A stretch of DNA of 21,917 nucleotides from Rhodospirillales bacterium. Lineage in GTDB: Bacteria > Pseudomonadota > Alphaproteobacteria > Rhodospirillales > JABHCV01. The stretch is taken from the NCBI GenBank assembly GCA_016776705.1, contig JADHSW010000020.1, positions 1 to 21,917 of the forward strand, read 5' to 3'. This document shows positions 7,330 to 13,975 of this stretch, one piece after another. The position numbers and the translations under genes were made by a program. The notes under the pieces were generated by a model, which searched no databases, was not told the origin of the DNA, and saw nothing but the letters and a program-made list of their open reading frames with translations. Position 1 is the stretch's first letter. Every line of letters starts with the position of its first letter.

Positions 7330-8879
7330 GCCTGATCCTGCTCGTGCCCGGCGCTACGCGCCCACCAGGCGAGACCACAAAAGATAATTCCGGCGACAAT
7401 CAATGCAAAAATGTAGGGCCTGGCGCTGTCAGCAGGTTTCAGCAGTAACCAGTACCAGGTCGTGCGGGTATGCTTACTTCCAACTTCGCTGTTGGAGCCG
7501 TCCCAATTGGCAAAGGCGATGGGGATGAAACGTCCTTCAACAAGTTGCAGGTCGTTTTCAATATCCGACGTGACCAAAGGCCGCTTCATGACCACCCGCC
7601 ACGTGCCGTTCTTGTAAGAACTATTGGCGCTCAGTCCAATGCTTGCGGCGTCTCTTTCTTTTATGTTTTCGGATCCCATCGCATTAGCGGCGTTGGCCGA
7701 CTCTTTGGAATCAACGGTTCCGCTGCGCCACGAAAGCAAATTCACCGGGTTGGACGCATCGCCATTGATGAAGTACGGCTTTTGTGTTCCTTCAGGTATT
7801 TTCACCGGCAACTGAACCGAAATCATGTCCTCGAAAGGTTCTTCATCTGCTATTTTGTCAATGTTCGGATCACCCGGAATACTCTTCGTACGGTCATCCC
7901 ATTCAAGCAACATCGCCAGTTCAGTCTCGTTGTAGAAGGCGCTGACGGTAATGGTGTCATTTGAGTATTTGAACACGCGGTCTTTCTCGAAAATCTGCGG
8001 CACGGTCATAAACGTTGTCAGTTCCGCTGTATCCCATATTGGGTCATTGGGATCAGAAGGCACATCGCCTTCAATGCGGTTGGCCTTGACCACGGTGTTT
8101 TCAGCGCGGACCACCTTGTCCGTCTTGGCGAGAGACTGGACGTAATTGGCGACATGCCAGCGATCCTCGATGGAAAGCATGGTTTTACTTTTCGGGTTGG
8201 CGAAAGACGGCATTTGTGTGCCGGGAATGCCAACCGAAATACGGGTGAAAATGTCCCTGGGATCGTTTGATCCACGGAAGGTCCAGGGCTTGGTCAGGTT
8301 GCGCGGCCAAGTACGCGCACCACTATCGCCCTTGAGCTTCTTAATGCCGTCGCCCTTGCCGTCCTGACCATGGCATTCCGAGCAGCGATCGCCTTCGTGG
8401 AAGATTTCCTTGCCCTTGGCGATGCTTTCTTCGGACGTCGCGATCTGCGTTCCATAATCGACAATCTTTCCGGGTTCTTCTTCAAGTTCCGCAAACGCCT
8501 TTAGGTAAGCCACCAGATCCCAGCGATCCTGTTCGTCTTTCAGGATATCTTTCCAGGCAGGCATGTCCGTACCCGGCATACCGTCGGAAATCATCCGAAA
8601 TATGTCCGCATCATTGGGGAAGTCCTCGTCGAACGGGGAGGTCTTGATCTTGTACAGTCCAGACGTGAAGTCACGTGGTGGCGGCACCAACAGGTCACCG
8701 GCGGGACCATCCCCCTCGCCTTCTTCGCCATGGCACCAAACACAACGCTTCATGTAAATTTTTTCACCGTTTTCCACATCACCGGGTGCAGCCGAAACGG
8801 GGAAACAAGCGAAGACACTCGCCATCAAAGCCGAAGCAGCCAGTCCATTGATGAATTTAAAGCTCATAAGTTTTCTCAT
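7326..8879 (-). CDS. Dihaem cytochrome c fused to EB_dh haem domain, membrane-anchored (module B)
   Basis: The 517-residue protein has a signal peptide (to about residue 31), then two cytochrome c domains: C46-x-x-C49-H50 with likely ligand M106 in GTDMPAW, and C166-x-x-C169-H170 with likely ligand M223 in GTQMPSF. Residues about 255-480 match the ethylbenzene-dehydrogenase gamma family (EB_dh), the haem b subunit of type II DMSO-reductase enzymes and of NxrC-like proteins; key strands include WDTAEL, LLEWDD, DMISVQLPV and WRVVMKRPL. A single helix near 488-508 anchors the C-terminus, leaving the haems in the periplasm. The ATG overlaps the previous stop as TAATG. It is paralogous to the protein at 13976-15637, and no molybdoenzyme gene is near, so it probably relays electrons within a bd-like complex. 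Confidence 0.88.
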   Translation of the reverse strand: MRKLMSFKFINGLAASALMASVFACFPVSAAPGDVENGEKIYMKRCVWCHGEEGEGDGPAGDLLVPPPRDFTSGLYKIKTSPFDEDFPNDADIFRMISDGMPGTDMPAWKDILKDEQDRWDLVAYLKAFAELEEEPGKIVDYGTQIATSEESIAKGKEIFHEGDRCSECHGQDGKGDGIKKLKGDSGARTWPRNLTKPWTFRGSNDPRDIFTRISVGIPGTQMPSFANPKSKTMLSIEDRWHVANYVQSLAKTDKVVRAENTVVKANRIEGDVPSDPNDPIWDTAELTTFMTVPQIFEKDRVFKYSNDTITVSAFYNETELAMLLEWDDRTKSIPGDPNIDKIADEEPFEDMISVQLPVKIPEGTQKPYFINGDASNPVNLLSWRSGTVDSKESANAANAMGSENIKERDAASIGLSANSSYKNGTWRVVMKRPLVTSDIENDLQLVEGRFIPIAFANWDGSNSEVGSKHTRTTWYWLLLKPADSARPYIFALIVAGIIFCGLAWWARSAGHEQDQA

Positions 8880-9646
8880 TATTCGTGCTCCCAGGACCGG
8901 GGCGAATAGCCGGTGTAGTCATAAAGGAACAGAATGACCTTCCAGATTTCATCTTCCGTGAGGAAGTCTTCCCAAACAGGCATGGCGGAAAGCCACGGCG
9001 TCGCTTCCTTGGGCAAGCCCGGACCGCCAGTAGAAATACGCCAGAACAAATAGGCTTCCTGTAACTGGGCAATGGTGCCGACGTCCTGGAAATTCAAAGG
9101 CACCGGGTTCAAGCCTTGGGCATAAGGCCCTTTGCCGTCCAGCTTGTCGCCATGGCAGTACTGACAGTTTTTGATGTAAACCGCGCCGCCTTCGTTCACC
9201 AGTTCATCAAACTTTTCCGGATCTTCCTTTTCAAACTTGCGATAGGGATTCACCAGGGTCAGCAGGTTATAACGCTTGCCGAACACCTTGACCGCCGCCG
9301 GCGGTGCCGGGTGAATGGTGCGCAGTTCCAGCGGTGCTTCAAAGCTGGGCTTCATTTGTTGATACGTGAACAAGCCAAAGAACAGCGGCAGCACGACAAA
9401 GACAACGTTGCGAATTTTCTTCCTGGACGGGTCTTCAACCAGGGCCTTGATGGGGGCGACGATCTGTTCTGTGCTTTCCTCGTTGAAGGTAAACACCATG
9501 TATGTGCCTGCCGCTACGAAAAACATGTACATGTTCAAAAGGCTGGAAGGGATCACCTGCTCCAGAATAACATCAAAGACCAGGACGAAACCGCCATAGA
9601 CGCCCACCAGGACAAGAACAGCTTGCAGTAGTCTAGGTATTTTCAC
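8879..9646 (-). CDS. Membrane-anchored monohaem cytochrome c (module B)
   Basis: The N-terminal hundred residues hold three hydrophobic segments (about 8-28, 34-53 and 79-95). They are followed by a periplasmic cytochrome c domain with C161-x-x-C164-H165 and likely ligand M222 in the segment LSAMPVWEDFLT. The total is 255 aa. The motif GGPGLPKEATPW is almost shared with the module A homologue at 15656-16618 (GGPGLPLEATPW), which shows common descent. It lies 12 bases after the dihaem cytochrome gene and ends in TAATG overlap with the EB_dh cytochrome gene. It probably passes electrons between the soluble-facing haems and the bd-I-like membrane core; this is inference from gene order. Confidence 0.88.
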   Translation of the reverse strand: MKIPRLLQAVLVLVGVYGGFVLVFDVILEQVIPSSLLNMYMFFVAAGTYMVFTFNEESTEQIVAPIKALVEDPSRKKIRNVVFVVLPLFFGLFTYQQMKPSFEAPLELRTIHPAPPAAVKVFGKRYNLLTLVNPYRKFEKEDPEKFDELVNEGGAVYIKNCQYCHGDKLDGKGPYAQGLNPVPLNFQDVGTIAQLQEAYLFWRISTGGPGLPKEATPWLSAMPVWEDFLTEDEIWKVILFLYDYTGYSPRSWEHE

Positions 9647-9658
9647 CGCATTCTCCTC

Positions 9659-10471
9659 CTACTTGAGCCCGGCTAGGTAATCAGTGATACGCTCGACTTC
9701 GACGGCGAACATCGTATCGCCCAGATCATCAGGCATGATGTCCGCTTCATAACCTTCCGCTAAATCGACATTGGGATACAGGATTGACCGGCGCAGGTAT
9801 TCCCTGTCGCGGGTGGCCCCTATCGTCGTAAGGTCCGGTCCCAGATCGCCCTCATCCTCACCGATCTTGTGGCAGGTACCGCATCCGAATTCGGTGGCGA
9901 TTTCAAGGGGGTCCGTAATGGGGTCACGCACTTCGGCATCTGCTTCCTCGTCCGCCGCATTGCCCACATCGGTGGGAATTTCGACGGTGACTTCTGCCCC
10001 GCCAGAATCCTGAAGATAAGCCACGATGGCAAGAAGTTCGGCTTGTGAAAGCCCAATTGAACCGGTTGACACATCTGGCATAGGGCTAACCGTGTCGTTG
10101 GAGCCTGACTTGCCAAAACCTGCAACAACATAGGCCGACGGCATGACCATGGATTCCATAATATATCCGGCCAGATCTTTGGAAGCGCCTTTGTAGCGTT
10201 CATCCGCCAAACGTTTTTCTGTATTGGGTATGATTTCCTCAAGCATGGGCGCGCGGCCAAGTTCGTTATGGCAAAGCTTACAGGTGCCCTTGCCATTCAG
10301 GGTTCTTTCGCCCAAGGCAATGAACTGGTCCATGGTCATGGCGCCAAGATCAATCTTTTCTTCCGTCGGCGGTGGAGCTGGCTCAATACGGGGAATACCA
10401 AAGTTCGAGAACCCGGTAAATCCGGCGATGGTCAAAAGCGAAAACCCGATGACTGCAAGGAATTGTTTCAT
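9659..10471 (-). CDS. Dihaem cytochrome c (module B)
   Basis: This 270-residue protein has an N-terminal hydrophobic segment (about 4-22), possibly an uncleaved anchor, and two haem sites: C64-x-x-C67-H68 and C197-x-x-C200-H201. The motif MVMPSAYVVAGF and the second-domain GPDLTTIG resemble the longer module A protein at 16623-17609. The latter has an extra region of about 60 residues between GPDLSTIG and MPEDL that this one lacks, where it has LAEGYEADIMPDDL directly; the ligand of the second haem is probably the Met in IMPDDL. A very acidic linker (NAADEEADAEV) separates the domains. It starts 4 bases after the bd-I-like gene, so the two are probably partners. Confidence 0.88.
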   Translation of the reverse strand: MKQFLAVIGFSLLTIAGFTGFSNFGIPRIEPAPPPTEEKIDLGAMTMDQFIALGERTLNGKGTCKLCHNELGRAPMLEEIIPNTEKRLADERYKGASKDLAGYIMESMVMPSAYVVAGFGKSGSNDTVSPMPDVSTGSIGLSQAELLAIVAYLQDSGGAEVTVEIPTDVGNAADEEADAEVRDPITDPLEIATEFGCGTCHKIGEDEGDLGPDLTTIGATRDREYLRRSILYPNVDLAEGYEADIMPDDLGDTMFAVEVERITDYLAGLK

Positions 10472-10475
10472 GTGG

Positions 10476-12314
10476 CTATTCCTTCCAGAACCCGGCGGTT
10501 TGCGTTTTCTGACCGCTTATCTGGGCCAGCCAGAAGACAAAAATAACCATCGCCATGAACATGATCGTCGCCACCGAAATAACATTCGTCGCGTAACCCA
10601 ACGAGGGCGTAAAGGCGTCCGGTGAATTATCACGGAAGACATCCATCACATGCCAATGTTGGCGAATGCCTGAGCGGATGTACCCCATCAGCCCCATCAG
10701 CCACGTGAACGATACCGCCAACAGGAACAGAGCGTACTGCGAGCGCGGCGGAACCCGCCCCCATCTTTGCGGCGCGACCTCCTTCGAATTTTTGTAAATG
10801 AATGAATCGATCACGGTTGATATGACGATAACAGTGAGCGTCGTCAGCACCTGCGGGATAGACGCCGCCACCTTGTAAACCGTGTTTGTGAAATAGCCGT
10901 GATAGATGCCAAGGAAGAAGATATTGGCAAACGCCATTACGAAGAGGGCAATTTGAGCGGCGTTACCCGCCTTCACCCAATCCACCGTGGCGATTTTATT
11001 GGCGCGCCTGTAGTACAGAAAACTCAAATAGGTCACCAGGATCATGATGTTCACGGCGGTGTTTTTCGCCGGCATGATGCCGAGGGGCCCCAGGTACTTG
11101 TGGTAGGGTCCGCCCAGGGCTTTCAGTTCTTCGTTGCTCAGCACCAGAGTGTGCGGCGTGAACCAGACCAGGAAGGCGGCAACGATGGCCAGGGCCAGAT
11201 ATTTCATATATTTGTAATAGCGAACACCACCTTCGCTGCGTCCCAGGCCACACCACAGATAGTAGTTGGCAGACAGGAACAGGGTACCGATGAGCACCGC
11301 CTGAATAATGAACAACCAGGCGAAAATGCCGCCCATCAGGGTGATGCCCATTTGCTGGCTGTAGGCGTATATTTCAGCAACCAGATAGTAACCGGCGAAG
11401 GGTAATGGCAGCAGGCCTGCAATGGCGACAAAGTTTGCGTTGTAGCCCATCCAGTCGTAATGGGCTTTTTCTTCCGCCGTGCGGGCACTCAGGAACTTAA
11501 ACGCCGCGTAGGCACCGATAATGGAACCGCCATAAGCAATGTTGGCGACGAAACGGTGCAGGTTAATCGGGTTCCAAAGGAAATTATGCATGGCAACCCA
11601 TACGTCCCCGCCAAAGACACCAGCAGCATCGATGCCAGCCGGACTCATCATGAAGGTCAGCCACGAATTGGCCAACAGCATCAAAACGGTTCCAACGGCG
11701 TTGAGCAGAAGACCGATGGTCAGGTGTACCCATTTTTTGAAAGGTCCCTGCAGCCAGTGCCAGCCGTAGTAGTAAATATAAAGGCACGCGCTTTCGGCGA
11801 AGAATATCAGCGCATAGAAAATCATCGATTCCTTGAAAATCGATGTCATGTAACCCATTACATGGGGATAGAAAACCAGCAGGCCAAAGGCCATCAAGCC
11901 GCCAAGGATTGCCGTCAGTGAATAGGCCGTCAGGCTGACCTTGATAAACTCGTATGCCATGCTGTCAAAGCGCTTGTCCCGGGTTTTCATGCCGATGGCT
12001 TCGATGATGAAGACAAAAATCGGAACGGCCAGAACAAAGGCGGCGAACCAAAGGTGCAATTGGGCCGCAATCCAGACAAAAACTCGTCCGTTGAAACCAA
12101 GGAATGTCGGATAATCCTTTTCTGTCAATTTGGGCGCCGGTTGATAAGGTGAGACGGCCTCCTCCTCAACGGCAGGGGATTCATCTGCGGCGAATGCAGC
12201 GCCGGCATCAATACCAAGCTGATCAATTCCTGGCAAATCCACAGGGTTAATGAGAAGGCCCAGTGACAGAACCAGCAACGCACCACCCATTTTAATTAGA
12301 AAACCTGGCCTCAT
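10476..12314 (-). CDS. Cytochrome bd subunit I-like membrane protein, short form (module B)
   Basis: The 612-residue multi-helix protein belongs to the CydA family but is divergent. By eye, H87 (AQLHLWF) aligns with the His ligand of the high-spin haem b595 region, H253 (NLHRF) with the b558 ligand, and E174 (FFAES) with E107 of E. coli CydA; the residue at the E99 position is Phe. GRQPW is replaced by R551-QHWH, and the Q-loop is absent. An N-terminal signal-like extension ending near AAFA precedes the first core helix, unlike normal CydA. No CydB gene follows. Start chosen at ATG 12314 (AAGGA 7 bases upstream) over an earlier GTG at 12332. Likely the haem-bearing membrane core of the complex; oxygen reduction is not shown. 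Confidence 0.85.
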   Translation of the reverse strand: MRPGFLIKMGGALLVLSLGLLINPVDLPGIDQLGIDAGAAFAADESPAVEEEAVSPYQPAPKLTEKDYPTFLGFNGRVFVWIAAQLHLWFAAFVLAVPIFVFIIEAIGMKTRDKRFDSMAYEFIKVSLTAYSLTAILGGLMAFGLLVFYPHVMGYMTSIFKESMIFYALIFFAESACLYIYYYGWHWLQGPFKKWVHLTIGLLLNAVGTVLMLLANSWLTFMMSPAGIDAAGVFGGDVWVAMHNFLWNPINLHRFVANIAYGGSIIGAYAAFKFLSARTAEEKAHYDWMGYNANFVAIAGLLPLPFAGYYLVAEIYAYSQQMGITLMGGIFAWLFIIQAVLIGTLFLSANYYLWCGLGRSEGGVRYYKYMKYLALAIVAAFLVWFTPHTLVLSNEELKALGGPYHKYLGPLGIMPAKNTAVNIMILVTYLSFLYYRRANKIATVDWVKAGNAAQIALFVMAFANIFFLGIYHGYFTNTVYKVAASIPQVLTTLTVIVISTVIDSFIYKNSKEVAPQRWGRVPPRSQYALFLLAVSFTWLMGLMGYIRSGIRQHWHVMDVFRDNSPDAFTPSLGYATNVISVATIMFMAMVIFVFWLAQISGQKTQTAGFWKE

Positions 12315-12348
12315 TAATCTTTCCTTTTGCACCGTAGGCTGTTCCGAT

Positions 12349-12465
12349 TCAGCCGTGGAAGAACAGGGTTAGCCCCTGGGCACTCATCAATGCGTAATCA
12401 AGCGATAAGAAAAGCGCACCGAACGCGGCGGCGGCGGCGGCGAATGCGACAAATGAATTGTTCAC
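12349..12465 (-). CDS. 38-aa single-helix small membrane protein
   Basis: GTG start at 12465 with GAGGAAAA just upstream, stop at 12349. The peptide begins VNNSFVAF, has a run of six alanines and one hydrophobic helix of about 20 residues, then a polar tail ending in HG. It lies between another tiny membrane ORF and the bd-I-like gene, 34 bases before the latter, and reads in the same direction. CydX-type small subunits (30-50 aa, one helix) stabilise bd oxidases, and this one could play that role, but I see no sequence match to CydX. Confidence 0.6.
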   Translation of the reverse strand: MNNSFVAFAAAAAAFGALFLSLDYALMSAQGLTLFFHG

Positions 12466-12506
12466 TGTTTTCCTCACTGGTTAATGGATCATGCGACTTT
12501 GTACGA

Positions 12507-12605
12507 TCAAAGGAACCAGATGAAAAATGCCAGGCAGGCACAAGCGACGACGGTAAAAAGCGTCGGTCCCGCCCAAGGGTATTTATTCTCAGGTTCTGCG
12601 TTCAT
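12507..12605 (-). CDS. 32-aa single-helix small membrane protein
   Basis: ATG at 12605 with an excellent ribosome site (GAGGAAG, 5-6 bases upstream) and stop at 12507. The polar start MNAEPENKYPWAG leads into one helix containing Cys22 and Cys24, and the peptide ends in FIWFL. It is the first gene of the module B string, directly upstream of the 38-aa ORF and the bd-I-like gene. Its length, charged N-terminus and single helix fit a small oxidase subunit, but no family is recognised. The strong ribosome site makes it likelier to be real than most ORFs of this size. Confidence 0.65.
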   Translation of the reverse strand: MNAEPENKYPWAGPTLFTVVACACLAFFIWFL

Positions 12606-12649
12606 GTTCTTCCTCGTTCAAAAATCTCTGGATAACTTGTTTCTTGATG

Positions 12650-12678
12650 TTGACCCGATCCACTTTCACCCGTACTTT
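12650..12678 (+). promoter_or_regulatory. Sigma70-like promoter for a possibly leaderless gene
   Basis: TTGACC (12650-12655), 17 bases, TACTTT (12673-12678). The -10 match is only 3/6. The ATG at 12687 is 8 bases after the -10 hexamer, so transcription would start at or next to the start codon, which would give a leaderless mRNA. No Shine-Dalgarno is seen before that ATG, in agreement. I could not recognise a clear divergent promoter for the minus-strand string in the same 80 bases. Confidence 0.35.
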
Positions 12679-12686
12679 CCAAACCC

Positions 12687-12791
12687 ATGAGTACTGATAA
12701 AAAAACCCGCTTCGCGAATGGCTTCATCTTGTTCGGTATGGCGATCAACCTCGTCGTTATCCTCCTGATCCTCGTCTATTACGTCTTTTGA
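12687..12791 (+). CDS. 34-aa single-helix small membrane protein, divergent
   Basis: ATG at 12687, TGA at 12789-12791. A basic N-terminus (MSTDKKTRFANG) is followed by one long hydrophobic helix ending YYVF. Codon third positions are GC-rich like neighbouring genes. It is the only plus-strand gene between the two cytochrome modules, with a hairpin 15 bases downstream. The opposite strand carries no credible gene. It may be another small subunit of one of the complexes, but the divergent orientation and the lack of a ribosome site keep confidence moderate. Confidence 0.5.
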   Translation: MSTDKKTRFANGFILFGMAINLVVILLILVYYVF

Positions 12792-12805
12792 TCTTTATTG
12801 AGGCT

Positions 12806-12843
12806 CCGACGGGGTCTCATCAATTAAGACGAGACACCGTCGG
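12806..12843. terminator. Hairpin between convergent genes, likely bidirectional terminator
   Basis: CCGACGG (12806-12812) pairs with CCGTCGG (12837-12843), then after a G-A mismatch GTCTC (12814-12818) pairs with GAGAC (12831-12835), with a 12-base loop. It sits between the stop of the 34-aa plus-strand ORF and the stop of the last module A gene on the minus strand. Neither strand has a good U tract after the stem, so it may act as an RNA end-protecting hairpin rather than a classical intrinsic terminator. Confidence 0.6.
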
Positions 12844-12866
12844 CCTCTCCCCCCTAGCAGGCTGTA

Positions 12867-13244
12867 TCAACCCTGCTTCCCTTTGCATTGGCACAGGTCA
12901 CGAAGCTTTTTGACCAGACCATCAATGTCAGCCTCACTCAGCGTTTTGCCCCAAGGAGGCATCATTTCTGATTTCGATGCGATGGGACCACCTTCGCGGA
13001 TAACGTTGCGAAGGTCGGCGTCTGTCAGCTTGTTCATTTCATCGGCGTTGTTGAAGGCGCGTGGGGTGACCGGGAAATCCTTGGTCACGTTTACACCCAG
13101 GCCATCGCCTTTTTCACCGTGGCATTGCGCACAATAAAACTGGAATACTTTTTCGGTGTCTTCAGCGAAAGCCTTTGCCGTGCCAACCATTGCGGTCATG
13201 ACGAGAGCCACAGTGAAGATGATGTGTTTCGTTTTCATGGTCAT
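12867..13244 (-). CDS. Small soluble monohaem cytochrome c (module A)
   Basis: The 125-residue product has a signal peptide (to about residue 28, FAED) and one haem site C38-x-x-C41-H42. Distal-ligand candidates are M94 and M95 in SEMMPPWGKTLSE. It is a small periplasmic class I cytochrome and an electron shuttle. The C-terminus ends with an unusual C115-Q-C117 pair that could be a modified or disulfide-bonded tail. Start at 13244 chosen because AAGGAT lies 4-5 bases upstream and the signal peptide follows directly; the longer frame to 13292 runs into the previous gene. It is the last gene of module A, 7 bases after the dihaem cytochrome. Confidence 0.88.
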   Translation of the reverse strand: MTMKTKHIIFTVALVMTAMVGTAKAFAEDTEKVFQFYCAQCHGEKGDGLGVNVTKDFPVTPRAFNNADEMNKLTDADLRNVIREGGPIASKSEMMPPWGKTLSEADIDGLVKKLRDLCQCKGKQG

Positions 13245-13251
13245 CTTATCC

Positions 13252-13920
13252 TTATTTATCCGGTTGGAAACTGGCGACAAAACGCGAGACATTCAGCATA
13301 TCCTTGTCGCTAAGAAGGCCAACGAAGTTGGGCATATCCTTTACCGGTTTGAAGACTGACGGATGCAGCAGGTAAGCGAGAATCCAGTCCGGGTTCAGGC
13401 GCACGCCCGCCTCGACCAGGGACGGCCCACTTATGCCACCCTTCGCACTGTCTTTGTCCGGGTACTGATGACATCCGGAACACGGCATTTTTTTGGTGAA
13501 GATCAATTTGCCCTTGGGGTTTTTCTTCGCCTTGACCTTACCGGCTTCAACATCGCCCGAGGTCAGGCTCATCAGGAAGTCCCTTACTGACCCGGCATCT
13601 GCAGCGGCCAGTTTGGGATGATCACCGGGGTTTTTTTCCTTCAGGGAATTATAGGCAAGAAGGCGAATTGGTTTTGGGTCGGCAAGCCAGCCCCCTAACC
13701 AGTCAGCATTGAATTTTGATCCGGCGTACCACAGTTCCGGTCCTTTCTTGGCCAAAACATCGTCGATGGTCTTTTCCTTGGCTGGACCATCCGTGTAATG
13801 GCATTCGTTGCATTTGTTTGCATCGAACGCAGCCTTCCCGGCGGCGGCATCGGCCCGGGCATTGTCCACCGAAAGGCCTGCCAGGGCCAGCCCTGTCAGC
13901 ATTATAATGACTGTTTTCAT
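13252..13920 (-). CDS. Soluble dihaem cytochrome c (module A)
   Basis: The 222-residue protein has a signal peptide (MKTVIIMLTGLALAG, cleaved near RADA at residue 24) and two haem sites, C37-x-x-C40-H41 and C147-x-x-C150-H151. Tryptophan-rich segments (LWYAGSKFNADWLGGWLADP, then NPDWILAYLLHP) recur after each haem, suggesting that the two halves arose by internal duplication. Late MPNF supplies a likely Met ligand. Start chosen at 13920 with GAGGAG nine bases upstream; ATG at 13926 is an alternative. It has no counterpart in module B, so it is an accessory donor or acceptor specific to module A. Confidence 0.88.
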   Translation of the reverse strand: MKTVIIMLTGLALAGLSVDNARADAAAGKAAFDANKCNECHYTDGPAKEKTIDDVLAKKGPELWYAGSKFNADWLGGWLADPKPIRLLAYNSLKEKNPGDHPKLAAADAGSVRDFLMSLTSGDVEAGKVKAKKNPKGKLIFTKKMPCSGCHQYPDKDSAKGGISGPSLVEAGVRLNPDWILAYLLHPSVFKPVKDMPNFVGLLSDKDMLNVSRFVASFQPDK

Positions 13921-13975
13921 ATTCATACTCTCCTCTAGAACGACCTGCGTTAAATTCAATCACAGGCTATTTGAT

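Noticed and set aside
12327..12635. 102-codon plus-strand frame
   Set aside because: It is antisense to two small ORFs with good ribosome sites; its Arg-rich sequence comes from the mirrored Ala and Gly codons.
12690..12712. T run after a CGCGAAGCG stem on the minus strand, resembling a terminator
   Set aside because: The stem is only 3 bp and the run is formed by Lys and Thr codons of the plus-strand 34-aa ORF.
12602..12727. 41-codon minus-strand ORF overlapping the 32-aa ORF start by ATGA
   Set aside because: It has no ribosome site, little membrane character after the first residues, and is antisense to the better-supported 34-aa ORF.
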